Assembly (NCBI RefSeq): GCF_002741075.1
Contig: NZ_CP016634.1
Span: 1,782,501-1,846,500 of the forward strand
Length of the DNA stretch: 64,000 nt
Source: Pseudomonas putida
Lineage (GTDB): Bacteria > Pseudomonadota > Gammaproteobacteria > Pseudomonadales > Pseudomonadaceae
Reading direction: 5' to 3'
The notes under the pieces were generated by a model that saw nothing but the letters and a program-made list of their open reading frames with translations, searched no databases and was not told the DNA's origin. A program made the position numbers and the translations under genes. Of this stretch, positions 55,757 to 64,000 are shown piece after piece. Each line of letters begins with the position of its first letter. Position 1 is the first letter of the stretch.

Positions 55757-56665
55757 ATGACCGCCTCGCCATTGCTTACCGCCGTCCTGCCCATTGCCTT
55801 GGGGATCATCATGCTGGGCCTGGGGTTGTCGTTGACCCTGGCCGATTTCACCCGGGTGGTGAAGTACCCAAGACCCGTGATCATCGGCCTGGCCTGCCAG
55901 ATCGTGCTGCTGCCGCTGGTGTGTTTTTTGATCGCTAATGGCTTGGGCCTGGAGTCGGCCCTGGCGGTGGGCCTGATGCTGCTGGCCGCCTCCCCGGGCG
56001 GAACCACGGCCAACCTGTTCAGCCACCTGGCCCATGGCGATGTGGCGCTGAACATCACCCTTACAGCGGTCAACTCGCTGATCGCCATCCTGACCATGCC
56101 GCTGCTGGTGAACCTGTCGCTGGCGTGGTTCATGGCCTCGGACCAAGCCATTCCCCTGCAATTCGCCAAGGTCATGCAGGTATTCGCCATCGTCCTGCTG
56201 CCGGTGGCGCTGGGCATGCTGATCCGGCGCGCATCGCCTGCGTTCGCCACACGCATGGAAAAGCCCATGAAGCTGGTAGCAGCGCTGTTTCTGGCCTTCA
56301 CCATTGCGCTGGCCCTGGCAAAGGACTGGCAGACGGTGGTCCTGTACGCCCCGGTGGTCGGCGGCGCAGCGCTGCTGTTCAACCTGCTGAGCCTCGGCGT
56401 GGGCTATTGGGTGCCGCGCCTTCTGAGCATTCCCCGGCGCCAGGCGATTGCGATCGGCATGGAGATCGGCATCCATAACGGCACCCTGGCCATTGCCCTG
56501 GCGCTGAGCCCGTCGCTGCTCAACAACCCGACCATGGCCGTGCCCGCGGCGCTCTACAGCCTGATCATGTTCTTCACCGCCGCCGTGTTCGGCTGGTGGG
56601 TCAGCCGCGCACGCCCGCAAACCGAGGCCGCCGGCAGCGTCTCGGGCCGGGCAACCGGTGACTGA
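55757..56665 (+). CDS. BASS-family (bile acid:Na+ symporter-like) transporter
   Basis: A 302-residue transporter with about ten hydrophobic helices and the conserved GxxxGxSLT core of GLSLTLADFTR and LAASPGGTTANLFSHLA. BASS proteins move small organic acids or cations with sodium. It has no obvious partner here: the upstream gene is the convergent Dyp peroxidase and the downstream valine genes start 180 bases away. It could export or import an acyl or keto acid of the next pathway. The substrate is unknown. Confidence 0.85.
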   Translation: MTASPLLTAVLPIALGIIMLGLGLSLTLADFTRVVKYPRPVIIGLACQIVLLPLVCFLIANGLGLESALAVGLMLLAASPGGTTANLFSHLAHGDVALNITLTAVNSLIAILTMPLLVNLSLAWFMASDQAIPLQFAKVMQVFAIVLLPVALGMLIRRASPAFATRMEKPMKLVAALFLAFTIALALAKDWQTVVLYAPVVGGAALLFNLLSLGVGYWVPRLLSIPRRQAIAIGMEIGIHNGTLAIALALSPSLLNNPTMAVPAALYSLIMFFTAAVFGWWVSRARPQTEAAGSVSGRATGD

Positions 56666-56845
56666 GCCTGCCCCGCGAAGATGACCGAGCGGCCCTGGAA
56701 GCCGCGCGCCAGGCAAAAATGCAGAAACGCACTGCAGATTTACCGATTGTGCATGGCATATTCGCATGACAGGATCCTGCGATCCTCCAGCGCAACTTCC
56801 AGACTTCACTTGGAAAATCAATAACAAAGCAGGGAGACCGCGATC

Positions 56846-57910
56846 ATGACCGCGCACGCTCATTCCGAGGCCCACGTTCTGGCCGATATCCGCAATCACG
56901 TCGGCCACCTGACCCTCAATCGCCCCGCCGGCCTCAACGCCCTCACCCTCGACATGGTGCGTAGCCTGCAACACCACCTGGACCAGTGGGCGGACGATCC
57001 GCAGGTCCATGCCGTGGTGCTGCGTGGCGAGGGGCCCAAAGGGTTCTGCGCCGGTGGCGACATCCGCTCGCTGCACGACAGCTACAAGGCTGGCAACAAC
57101 CTGCACCGCGACTTCTTTGTCGAGGAATACGCCCTGGACCTGTGCATCCACCACTACCGCAAGCCCGTGATGGTACTGATGGACGGCTTCACCCTCGGCG
57201 GAGGCATGGGCCTGGCCCAGGGCGCCGACATGCGCGTGGTCACCGAGCGCAGCCGCCTGGGCATGCCGGAGGTGGCCATTGGTTACTTCCCGGACGTTGG
57301 CGGCAGTCACTTCCTGTCGCGAGTCCCAGGTGAGCTGGGCACTTATCTGGGCGTGAGCGGCGTGCAGATCAAAGCTGCCGACGCGCTCTACTGCGGCCTG
57401 GCGGACTGGTACCTGGAGAGCGACAAGATCGCGGCCCTGGACGCCGGTCTGGACAAGCTGGCATTCGGCGACCACCCACTCAAGGACCTCCAGGGCCTGC
57501 TGGCCAAGCTCGGCACCCAGACGCTGGACGACGCCCCGCTGGCCCACCTGCGCCCGGTGATCGACCATTTCTTTGCCTTGCCCGATGTGCCCAGCATGCT
57601 CGAACAGCTGCGCACCGTGAGCATCGGCGACAGCCACCAATGGGCGCTGGCCACCGCCGACCAGCTGGAAAGCCGCTCGCCGCTGGCCATGGCGGTTACA
57701 TTGGAGATGCTACGCCGCGGCCGTCACCTGAGCCTGGAGGACTGCTTCGCGATGGAGCTGCACCTGGATCGCCAGTGGTTCGAGTACGGCGACATCATCG
57801 AGGGCGTGCGCGCCCTGATCATCGACAAGGACAAGCAGCCGCGCTGGAACCCACCGACCTTGAGCGGACTCGATCCCAAGCGAGTGAACCAATTCTTCGA
57901 AGGCCTGTGA
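56846..57910 (+). CDS. 3-hydroxyisobutyryl-CoA hydrolase-like (enoyl-CoA hydratase superfamily)
   Basis: A 354-residue crotonase-fold protein. [17 protein letters not shown] gives the CoA oxyanion hole and CAGGD, and a second block, [16 protein letters not shown], follows. [20 protein letters not shown] matches the 3-hydroxyisobutyryl-CoA hydrolase (HIBCH) subgroup, which has this longer C-terminus rather than hydratases of about 260. HIBCH removes CoA during valine catabolism. It is followed 16 bases later by an isobutyryl-CoA dehydrogenase-like gene, supporting a valine route. mmsA/B are not in the window. Confidence 0.85.
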   Translation: MTAHAHSEAHVLADIRNHVGHLTLNRPAGLNALTLDMVRSLQHHLDQWADDPQVHAVVLRGEGPKGFCAGGDIRSLHDSYKAGNNLHRDFFVEEYALDLCIHHYRKPVMVLMDGFTLGGGMGLAQGADMRVVTERSRLGMPEVAIGYFPDVGGSHFLSRVPGELGTYLGVSGVQIKAADALYCGLADWYLESDKIAALDAGLDKLAFGDHPLKDLQGLLAKLGTQTLDDAPLAHLRPVIDHFFALPDVPSMLEQLRTVSIGDSHQWALATADQLESRSPLAMAVTLEMLRRGRHLSLEDCFAMELHLDRQWFEYGDIIEGVRALIIDKDKQPRWNPPTLSGLDPKRVNQFFEGL

Positions 57911-57926
57911 GCCGGGGAGTACACAG

Positions 57927-59078
57927 ATGCAAGACCTGGAACTGAGCGAAGAGCAGATCATGATCCGCGACATGGCCCGGGACTTTGCCCGTGGCGAGAT
58001 CGCACCCCATGCCCAGGCCTGGGAAAAGGCAGCCTGGATCGATGACGCCGTGGTGCGCAAGATGGGCGAACTGGGCCTGCTCGGCATGGTGGTACCCGAG
58101 GACTTCGGCGGCAGCTACACCGACTACGTGGCCTATGCCCTGGCCGTGGAAGAAATCGCCGCAGGCGACGGTGCCACCGGCGCGATGATGAGCATCCACA
58201 ACTCGGTCGGCTGCGGCCCGCTGCTGGCCTATGGCACGTCCGAACAGCAACAGACCTGGCTGCCGCGTCTGGCCAGCGGCGAGGTGATCGGCTGCTTCTG
58301 CCTGACCGAACCCCAGGCCGGCTCCGAAGCCCACAACCTACGCACCCGCGCGGAACTGGTCGACGGGCACTGGGTCATCAACGGTGCCAAGCAGTTCGTC
58401 AGCAATGCTCGCCGCGCGGGGCTGGCCATCGTTTTTGCGGTGACCGACCCGGAAGCTGGCAAGAAAGGCCTGTCGGCTTTCCTGGTGCCGACCGACAACC
58501 CTGGGTTCAAGGTCGACCGCAGCGAACACAAGATGGGCATCCGCGCCTCCGACACCTGCGCGGTGACCCTCGACAACTGCCGCATCCCCGCCGCCAACCT
58601 GCTGGGCGAACGGGGCAAAGGCCTGGCGATCGCGCTGTCCAACCTCGAAGGCGGCCGCATCGGCATCGCCGCCCAGGCCTTGGGCATCGCCCGAGCGGCA
58701 TTCGAAGCGGCCCTGGCCTATTCGCGTGATCGCGTGCAGTTCGGCAAGCCGATCAACGAACACCAGAGCATCGCCAACCTGCTGGCGGACATGCAGGTAC
58801 AGATCAACGCCACCCGCTTGTTGATCCTCCACGCTGCACGCCTGCGCACTGCCGGCAAGCCGTGCCTGTCCGAGGCATCCCAGGCCAAGCTGTTCGCCTC
58901 GGAAATGGCCGAGCGGGTGTGCTCGATGGCCATCCAGGTGCATGGCGGCTACGGCTACCTGGAGGACTACCCGGTGGAGCGCTATTACCGCGATGCGCGT
59001 ATCACCCAGATCTACGAAGGGTCGAGCGAGATCCAGCGCATGCTGATCGCGCGCGAGCTCAAGCACTACCCCCTTTGA
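57927..59078 (+). CDS. Acyl-CoA dehydrogenase, isobutyryl-CoA dehydrogenase-like
   Basis: A 383-residue acyl-CoA dehydrogenase with [14 protein letters not shown], a core ADTC-type loop ([18 protein letters not shown]), [11 protein letters not shown] and the C-terminal catalytic-base segment [17 protein letters not shown]. This ordering and the preceding HIBCH-like gene point to isobutyryl-CoA oxidation in valine breakdown; a short-branched acyl-CoA role is an alternative. It is coupled in the same run, 16 bases after its neighbour. A REP-bearing inverted repeat follows. Confidence 0.88.
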   Translation: MQDLELSEEQIMIRDMARDFARGEIAPHAQAWEKAAWIDDAVVRKMGELGLLGMVVPEDFGGSYTDYVAYALAVEEIAAGDGATGAMMSIHNSVGCGPLLAYGTSEQQQTWLPRLASGEVIGCFCLTEPQAGSEAHNLRTRAELVDGHWVINGAKQFVSNARRAGLAIVFAVTDPEAGKKGLSAFLVPTDNPGFKVDRSEHKMGIRASDTCAVTLDNCRIPAANLLGERGKGLAIALSNLEGGRIGIAAQALGIARAAFEAALAYSRDRVQFGKPINEHQSIANLLADMQVQINATRLLILHAARLRTAGKPCLSEASQAKLFASEMAERVCSMAIQVHGGYGYLEDYPVERYYRDARITQIYEGSSEIQRMLIARELKHYPL

Positions 59079-59092
59079 CTCCCTGGGGCCCA

Positions 59093-59167
59093 TTCGCGGG
59101 TAGACCCACAGGTACAGCGGCGCTTGCGAAGACCGCCGCTGTACCTGTGGGCGGGTTCACCCGCGAA
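59093..59167. repeat. Long inverted repeat built from two REP halves
   Basis: TTCGCGGGTAGACCCACAGG and CCTGTGGGCGGGTTCACCCG form an outer REP pair enclosing a perfect 15-base stem ACAGGTACAGCGGCG / CGCCGCTGTACCTGT around 11 bases of loop. It follows the acyl-CoA dehydrogenase gene and may serve as its terminator or processing site. Confidence 0.75.
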
Positions 59168-59227
59168 CAGAGTGCTGTCTTGCTCGCCCGTGATTCCAAA
59201 AGTGATCGAAGCCATAGCAATTACCCA

Positions 59228-59257
59228 TTGAACACTGCGTTGAAGGTGCAGTAAGCT
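59228..59257 (+). promoter_or_regulatory. Possible sigma-70 promoter of the DAHP synthase leader
   Basis: TTGAAC and TAAGCT with an 18-base spacer, 24 bases before the first small leader frame. A weak match; suggested by position only. Confidence 0.3.
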
Positions 59258-59281
59258 CGGGCTCATTCACTGGAGAGCACT

Positions 59282-59401
59282 ATGTCCCACAGCATCCGCA
59301 ACCACGCCAACCACACCGGTCGCACCGCGCGCCCTGTGCTGGCCGTTGCTGGCTGCCAGGCCGTTGCCAGCTTTTATTTTGGGTATTGGTTTAGCCACTA
59401 G
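59282..59401 (+). CDS. Candidate aromatic leader peptide 1 (FYFGYWF)
   Basis: A 39-codon frame beginning MSHSIRNHANHT, preceded by GGAGAG, and ending ...VASFYFGYWFSH then TAG. Six of its last nine residues before the stop are Phe, Tyr or Trp. Phe is TTT in all three cases and Tyr is TAT in both, while neighbouring genes prefer TTC and TAC, so ribosome pausing there is plausible. A GGCGCCG/CGGCGCC hairpin (59401-59426) overlaps the stop. A strong terminator follows at 59461. This resembles an attenuation leader for aromatic amino acids upstream of DAHP synthase. Confidence 0.55.
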   Translation: MSHSIRNHANHTGRTARPVLAVAGCQAVASFYFGYWFSH

Positions 59402-59460
59402 GCGCCGCTGATACCCACACGGCGCCCACCTTCGAGGGGCCGCCGAACACGAGAATACTC

Positions 59461-59499
59461 AAACCCCCGGTCGGCTCCCCGACCGGGGGTTTTGCTTTT
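59461..59499 (+). terminator. Intrinsic terminator / candidate attenuator upstream of DAHP synthase
   Basis: A perfect 14-base stem AAACCCCCGGTCGG / CCGACCGGGGGTTT around a CTCC loop, then TGCTTTT. It is placed 59 bases after leader frame 1 and 247 bases before the DAHP synthase start. Competing structures are not clearly visible by eye, so attenuation is possible but unproven. Confidence 0.75.
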
Positions 59500-59541
59500 C
59501 AAGGCTTCTAGAAAACACCGATTCACATTGAGGAAACAGAC

Positions 59542-59691
59542 ATGAACACCATCGCTTATTACTACGCAGACTCCTACGCCTGGCGATTTAGCCAATCCCG
59601 TTCGGGCCAGCCTGCCGCCTCCGTTCGGTCGTCCACTGGTGGCAATGCTGCACGCAGTCATAAACCGAATATCTGTCGAACACCTCGATAG
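59542..59691 (+). CDS. Candidate aromatic leader peptide 2 (YYYADSYAW)
   Basis: A 49-codon frame with GAGGA upstream of its ATG. It begins MNTIAYYYADSYAWRFSQS and ends with TAG 48 bases before the DAHP synthase start. Four Tyr, one Trp and one Phe lie in the first 16 residues. The rest is low-value sequence, so its meaning is likely in its translation rather than its product. It may couple translation to the DAHP synthase, or it may be a relic. The sequence is not a match to a gene I know. Confidence 0.45.
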   Translation: MNTIAYYYADSYAWRFSQSRSGQPAASVRSSTGGNAARSHKPNICRTPR

Positions 59692-59739
59692 GGCCGACCA
59701 CGCGGGCCTGAACCCGCCGTCCGCCCAGGGAAAAACGCC

Positions 59740-60801
59740 ATGCAATCGTCGAACCTCGCCCTGCCCCTGACCCAACCCCAGGCTGCCAACACCGCCGTCA
59801 GCCAGCGTCTGCCCAGTCCGCACCTGCTCAAGCAGCAGATGCCGCTCAGCACTGCCCTCGCCCTGCAAGTCCAGCAACATCGCCAAGCCGTGCGCGCCAT
59901 CCTTGAAGGCCTCGACCCGCGTCTGCTGGTGATCGTCGGCCCCTGCTCGATCCACGACCCACGCTCGGCCCTCGAATACGCCGACCGCCTGGCCGCCCTC
60001 AGCCGCGAAGTCGATGACAAGCTGCTCCTGGTGATGCGCGCCTATGTCGAGAAACCCCGTACCACCGTCGGCTGGAAAGGCCTTGCCTACGATCCGCACC
60101 TGGACGGCAGCGATGACATGCACGGCGGTATCGCACTCTCTCGCGGGCTGATGCTGAACATGATCGAGCGCGGCCTGCCGATCGCCACCGAATTGCTGCA
60201 GCCCATGGCCGCCGGCTACTTCGACGACCTGCTGAGCTGGGCCGCCATCGGTGCACGCACCACCGAATCACAGATTCACCGTGAAATGGTCAGTGGCCTG
60301 GAGCTTCCCGTGGGCTTCAAGAATGGCACCGACGGTGGCGTGGGCATCGCCTGCGACGCCATGCGCAGCGCCGCTCATCCGCACCGCCACTTCGGCATGG
60401 ACGCCCAAGGCTACCCGGCGATCATCGAAACCCTGGGCAACGCCGACACCCACCTGGTACTGCGCGGTGGCCACCAAGGGCCGAACTACGATGCGGCAAG
60501 CATCGCCCAGGCACGCCAAGGCCTGACCAAGGTTGGCCTGACCGGGCGCGTCATGGTCGACTGCAGCCACGCCAACAGTGGCAAGGACCCCGCCCGCCAG
60601 CCTGCGGTCTTCGAAGAGGTGTTGCAGCAACGCCTGCAAGGCGACCGGGCGATCATCGGCATGATGCTCGAAGGCCACCTGTACGATGGCTGCCAGGCCC
60701 TGGGCAAGGGCCCGCTCAAGTACGGCGTGTCGATCACCGATGGCTGCCTGGGTTGGGATTCGACCGAGGCGCTGCTGCGCCGGGCGGCCGAGCGTTTGTG
60801 A
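59740..60801 (+). CDS. aroF: 3-deoxy-7-phosphoheptulonate (DAHP) synthase, class I (AroF/AroG type)
   Basis: A 353-residue class I-alpha DAHP synthase with the family's LVIVGPCSIHDP, RAYVEKPRTTVGWKG, and MVDCSHANSGKDP, plus LRGGHQGPNYD near 240. It catalyses the first step of the shikimate pathway, from phosphoenolpyruvate and erythrose 4-phosphate. Feedback inhibition by Tyr, Phe or Trp is not decided by sequence here. It is preceded by AGGGA at 59729 and by the aromatic-rich leader frames. It probably provides Tyr/Phe or balances aromatic catabolism in this region. Confidence 0.93.
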   Translation: MQSSNLALPLTQPQAANTAVSQRLPSPHLLKQQMPLSTALALQVQQHRQAVRAILEGLDPRLLVIVGPCSIHDPRSALEYADRLAALSREVDDKLLLVMRAYVEKPRTTVGWKGLAYDPHLDGSDDMHGGIALSRGLMLNMIERGLPIATELLQPMAAGYFDDLLSWAAIGARTTESQIHREMVSGLELPVGFKNGTDGGVGIACDAMRSAAHPHRHFGMDAQGYPAIIETLGNADTHLVLRGGHQGPNYDAASIAQARQGLTKVGLTGRVMVDCSHANSGKDPARQPAVFEEVLQQRLQGDRAIIGMMLEGHLYDGCQALGKGPLKYGVSITDGCLGWDSTEALLRRAAERL

Positions 60802-60879
60802 CAGGCGCGGCAAGCCTGGCGAGACATTTGCCGAACAAGTGCGCTAGGCTTGCTTTTTTCACCCTAGGAGTAGTCCCCC

Positions 60880-61161
60880 ATGGCCCGTGCCACCGCCCGC
60901 CACATCCTGGTCAGCAGCCTCGAAAAGTGCAACGAACTCAAAGCACAGATCGAAGCTGGTGCCGACTTCGCCGAAGTCGCCAAGGCCAACTCCACCTGCC
61001 CGTCCAGCCGCCAAGGTGGCGACCTGGGCTCGTTCGGCCCAGGCCAGATGGTCAAGGAATTCGACACCGTCGTCTTCAGCGCCCCGGTCAACACCGTGCA
61101 AGGCCCGGTCAAGACCCAGTTCGGTTATCACCTGCTGGAAGTGACCAGCCGTCAGGACTGA
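60880..61161 (+). CDS. ppiC: Parvulin-type peptidyl-prolyl isomerase PpiC
   Basis: A 93-residue single-domain parvulin: TARHILVSSLEKCNELKAQI, FAEVAKANSTCPSSRQGGDL, FGPGQMVKEFDTVVF and the closing TQFGYHLLEVT. Length and motifs equal E. coli PpiC (93 residues), a small cytoplasmic isomerase. AGGAG precedes the ATG. It stands alone between the DAHP synthase and peptide transporter genes. Confidence 0.95.
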   Translation: MARATARHILVSSLEKCNELKAQIEAGADFAEVAKANSTCPSSRQGGDLGSFGPGQMVKEFDTVVFSAPVNTVQGPVKTQFGYHLLEVTSRQD

Positions 61162-61184
61162 GCCCTCGGTCCCGGTGATGCCCT

Positions 61185-61273
61185 CTGTGGGAGCGGGTTC
61201 ACCCGCGAATGCCGTCCTGCCAGCAACCCTGTTGCCAGAACGGACGCATTCGCGGGCAAGCCCGCTCCCACAG
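61185..61273. repeat. REP inverted pair directly in front of yejA
   Basis: CTGTGGGAGCGGGTTCACCC...GCGAATGCCG and a mirrored GCATTCGCGGGC...CCCGCTCCCACAG, with a CCTGCCAGCAACCCTGTTGC spacer. It ends four bases before the GTG used as start of yejA and displaces any normal RBS region. Confidence 0.88.
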
Positions 61274-61276
61274 TAC

Positions 61277-63100
61277 GTGTTAGGTCTGTTGATGCTATGC
61301 CTGACGCTTACAGCCCATGCCGCCCCCACCCACGCGCTCACCGCCTACGGCGAAGCCCCGCGCTACCCCCAAGCCTTCCGTCACTTCGACTACGTCAACC
61401 CCGACGCCCCCAAGGGTGGCAGCCTGCGGCGTTCAGCCCTGGAGATCGGGCAGTTCGACCATATCCTGCCGTACATCGACAAAGGCATCGGCGTCAGCGA
61501 GGTCGATGGCTGGCTGTATGCACCTCTGGCGGAGCGCTCCTTCGACGAGCCCTATACCGTCTATGGCTTGATTGCCCGGCGCATGGAGCGTGGTCCTGAC
61601 GACGCCTGGCTGCGGTTCGAACTCGACCCCCGTGCCACGTTCGCCGATGGCAAACCGGCGCGCGCCGAGGACGTGCGCTTCACCTTCGAGCTGCTGATGA
61701 ACAAAGGCAGCCTGCGCTATCGCACCCAGTTCGCCGACGTCACGAAGGTCACGGTAGAAGGCCCGCGGCAGGTGCGCTTCGACTTCAAACGGCCCCATGG
61801 CCGCACCCTGGCCCTGGACCTGGCCACCCTACCGGTGCTGCCCGAGCACGACTGGCAGCACCGCGATTTCGCCAACGGCGCCGGCTTCGACAAACCCATC
61901 GGCAGCGGGCCCTACCGCATCGGGCAGATCGACAACGGCCGCAGTATCACCTTCGAGCGCGACCCCACCTGGTGGGCGGCCAATCTGCCGGCCAGCCGAG
62001 GCCGCTACAATTTCGACCGTATCCGCATCGAGTACTTCGGCGACACCGAGGTCGCCCGTCAGGTGTTGCGCGGTGGCGGATTCGACTACAACCGCGAGTT
62101 CTCCGCCACGGCCTTCACCCTGGGCTACCAGGGCGATGCGCTGAACGATGGCCGCCTGCAGCGCGCCCACCTGGGCCCGTCCAAGCCGCAGACGGCCCAG
62201 GGCTTCGTGTTCAACCTCAAGCAGCCGGTGTTCCAGGATCGGCGCGTACGCCAGGCACTGGCCATGCTCTGGGACTTCGAATGGAGCAACCGGCAGATGA
62301 TGCGCAACCTGTACATTCGCCAGCAAAGCGTGTTTTCCAACACGCCGCTGGCCGCGCGCGCCTTGCCCGACGCCCAGGAGCTCAAACTGCTCGAACCGCT
62401 TCGCGGCCAAGTGCCGGATGAAGTCTTCAGCCAGGTCTACACCGCACCGGTGACCGACGGATCGGGCATCATCCGCACCCAGCAATTGCAAGCCTTGGCC
62501 TTGCTCCAAGCCGCTGGCTGGCGCCCCGAGGGCGATCGGCTGGTCAATGCCCAGGGCGAACCGCTGAGCTTCACCTTCCTCAATGGCCAGTCGGGGCTCG
62601 AACGCCTGTTGCTGCCCTGGAAGCGCAATCTGGCGCAGATCGGCATCACCCTGAATATCCGCAATGTCGATTCGGCCCAGTACGTCAACCGCCTGATGGC
62701 CCGCGACTACGACATGATCGTTACCGGTTACCCGGTGACCCTTTCCCCCGGCAGCGAGTTGTACAACTACTTCGGCTCGGCCTCGGCCGAGGACCCCGGC
62801 TCGAACAACTTCATGGTGTTGCGCGACCCGGCCGTGGACGCACTGCTCGACGGCCTGGTACGCGCCGAGACCCAGCCCGACATGCTGCGCCACGCCCATG
62901 CCCTGGACCGGGTGCTGCAATGGAACTACTACTGGATCCCCAATTACTACCCACCAGGCAGCTCGACTGTGTGGTGGAACCGCTTCGGTCTGCCCAAGGT
63001 CCAGGCGACCTATGACGAAGGCCTGGACACCTGGTGGGAGATCAGCCCGACGCCGCTGACCAACGCACAGATGGCCGAACACAAGAAGGCCATGCCATGA
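61277..63100 (+). CDS. yejA: Peptide-binding protein, YejA family
   Basis: A 607-residue SBP-5 family protein: a short hydrophobic lead ([14 protein letters not shown]) is the signal peptide, followed by [19 protein letters not shown] and [20 protein letters not shown]. YejA serves YejBEF ABC importers for peptides such as microcin C. I use a GTG at 61277, four bases after a REP pair, because it opens the signal peptide; there is no clear RBS. A longer frame (61175) would translate the REP. YejB overlaps its stop, confirming the family. Confidence 0.82.
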   Translation: MLGLLMLCLTLTAHAAPTHALTAYGEAPRYPQAFRHFDYVNPDAPKGGSLRRSALEIGQFDHILPYIDKGIGVSEVDGWLYAPLAERSFDEPYTVYGLIARRMERGPDDAWLRFELDPRATFADGKPARAEDVRFTFELLMNKGSLRYRTQFADVTKVTVEGPRQVRFDFKRPHGRTLALDLATLPVLPEHDWQHRDFANGAGFDKPIGSGPYRIGQIDNGRSITFERDPTWWAANLPASRGRYNFDRIRIEYFGDTEVARQVLRGGGFDYNREFSATAFTLGYQGDALNDGRLQRAHLGPSKPQTAQGFVFNLKQPVFQDRRVRQALAMLWDFEWSNRQMMRNLYIRQQSVFSNTPLAARALPDAQELKLLEPLRGQVPDEVFSQVYTAPVTDGSGIIRTQQLQALALLQAAGWRPEGDRLVNAQGEPLSFTFLNGQSGLERLLLPWKRNLAQIGITLNIRNVDSAQYVNRLMARDYDMIVTGYPVTLSPGSELYNYFGSASAEDPGSNNFMVLRDPAVDALLDGLVRAETQPDMLRHAHALDRVLQWNYYWIPNYYPPGSSTVWWNRFGLPKVQATYDEGLDTWWEISPTPLTNAQMAEHKKAMP

Positions 63101-64000
63101 CCGCCTATATCCTGCGGCGCCTGTTGCTCATCATCCCGACCTTGCTGGCGATCCTGCTGGTCAACTTCGCGATCGTCCAGGCCGCTCCTGGCGGGCCGGT
63201 GGAACAGGCCGTGGCGCGCCTGCAAGGCATCGGCGGCGGCGCACCGGGGGCGCGGGTCGAGACGGTGCGCGGCGAGTCCCGCGCAAGCCGGGGGCTGGAC
63301 CCCAAACTCATCGAAGAGATCAAACGCCAGTACGGCTTCGACAAGTCGGCCCCTGAACGCCTGTGGCTGATGCTCGGCCAATACGCCAGGCTGGACTTCG
63401 GCCAGAGTTTCTTCCGCGGTGCCAAGGTTACCGACCTGATCCTCGACAAGCTGCCGGTGACCGTGTCGCTGGGCTTGTGGGCCACCCTGATCACCTACCT
63501 GGTGTCGATCCCGCTGGGCATTCGCAAGGCCGTGCGCCATGGCAGCCGCTTCGATGCCTGGAGCAGCACGTTGATCGTCATCGGCTATGCCCTGCCCTCA
63601 TTCCTATTCGCCTTGCTGTTGATCGTGCTGTTCGCAGGCGGCACTTCACTGAACTGGTTCCCGGTGCGCGGGCTGGTCTCGGAGAACTTCGACCAGTTGA
63701 GCCTGTTGGGCAAGGTCGCCGACTATTTCTGGCACCTGGTGCTGCCGGTCAGCGCGCTGGTGATCGGCGGTTTCGCCACCCTCACCCTGTTGACCAAGAA
63801 CGCCTTTCTCGACGAAGTCTCCCGCCAGTACGTGGTCACCGCCCGGGCCAAGGGCCTGAGCGAGCGCCGCGTGCTGTACGGCCATGTGCTGCGCAATGCC
63901 ATGCTGTTGGTGCTGGCTGGGCTGCCCCAGGCGTTGATCACGGTGTTCTTCGCAGGCTCCTTGCTGATCGAGGTGATCTTCTCCCTCGATGGCCTCGGGC
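63097..64000 (+). CDS. yejB: YejB-like ABC transporter permease (runs off window)
   Basis: 301 residues are visible of a DppB-type permease. TM1 [20 protein letters not shown] is followed by a [13 protein letters not shown] loop characteristic of Yej[25 protein letters not shown] and the conserved permease motif region [21 protein letters not shown] (shown only in part). The ATG overlaps the yejA stop (ATGA). It is cut by the window edge after VIFSLDGLG. Confidence 0.93.
   Translation, partial: MTAYILRRLLLIIPTLLAILLVNFAIVQAAPGGPVEQAVARLQGIGGGAPGARVETVRGESRASRGLDPKLIEEIKRQYGFDKSAPERLWLMLGQYARLDFGQSFFRGAKVTDLILDKLPVTVSLGLWATLITYLVSIPLGIRKAVRHGSRFDAWSSTLIVIGYALPSFLFALLLIVLFAGGTSLNWFPVRGLVSENFDQLSLLGKVADYFWHLVLPVSALVIGGFATLTLLTKNAFLDEVSRQYVVTARAKGLSERRVLYGHVLRNAMLLVLAGLPQALITVFFAGSLLIEVIFSLDGLG

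Noticed and set aside
55658..57640. A very long minus-strand open frame (660 codons) across the transporter and HIBCH-like genes
   Set aside because: Its translation is Gln/His/Gly/Arg-biased and motif-free, typical of a GC-rich antisense shadow. Two confident genes lie on the plus strand over the same DNA.
59347..59379. GCTGGC...GCCAGC followed by TTTTATTTT within leader frame 1 as a terminator
   Set aside because: The T run is formed by Phe/Tyr codons of the leader frame itself, the stem is six bases with a long loop, and a far better terminator lies at 59461.

Overview
The window is high-GC, densely coded Gammaproteobacterial chromosome. It most likely comes from the Pseudomonas putida group. 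The grounds are the gene families present (pseudomonad metallothionein, Ku/LigD with a stress-gene set, hpa genes with a split hpaG1/hpaG2), many ATGA start/stop overlaps, and numerous copies of the P. putida-type REP element (a core like GTGGGAGCGGGTTTACCCGCGAA, often as inverted pairs). I saw no prophage, insertion sequence, tRNA, rRNA or CRISPR array.

Region 1 (1-13.7 kb). The end of a cytochrome c gene is followed by an EutR-like AraC regulator divergent from a polyamine set (PuuA-like ligase, PotF-like binding protein, PuuB-like oxidase). Next come a PhoD-like phosphatase, L-serine dehydratase divergent from a GcvA-like LysR regulator, and a coupled membrane-lipid module (DUF72, YbhP-like, ClsB, YbhN-like).

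Region 2 (13.7-28.6 kb) looks like a stationary-phase/stress island. It holds LigD and Ku (two-component non-homologous end joining), a metallothionein, a KGG-repeat protein, a general-stress SDR, a tiny Cys-rich protein directly in front of ku, and two coupled gene sets without an obvious described product. One set is ACAD-like / PIG-L deacetylase / NodS-like methyltransferase / GT2. The other is a heme-oxygenase-like diiron protein / PrmC-like methyltransferase / YbdK-type carboxylate-amine ligase.

Region 3 (28.6-54.7 kb) is an aromatic-amine and 4-hydroxyphenylacetate catabolic region. It contains HpaR and HpaA, the full homoprotocatechuate meta pathway (hpaG1-G2-E-D-F-H-I), an amine oxidase-like flavoprotein with a cupin, a LuxR / outer-membrane channel / MFS / HDAC-type deacetylase set, a FeaR-like regulator, an APC permease with a DUF3156 partner, the two-component 4-HPA hydroxylase of the Acinetobacter type, a phenylacetaldehyde dehydrogenase-like enzyme, a second LuxR regulator, a MoaF-family protein, two SDRs and a porin. 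Read together: acetylated or free aromatic amine -> amine -> aldehyde -> 4-HPA -> homoprotocatechuate -> pyruvate and succinate-level products. The upstream (amine) half is inference.

Region 4 (54.7-64 kb) holds a Dyp peroxidase, a BASS transporter, two valine-pathway-like acyl-CoA genes, and a DAHP synthase preceded by two small aromatic-rich reading frames and a perfect intrinsic terminator (possible attenuation). It ends with a parvulin PpiC and the start of a yejAB-type peptide ABC transporter running off the window.
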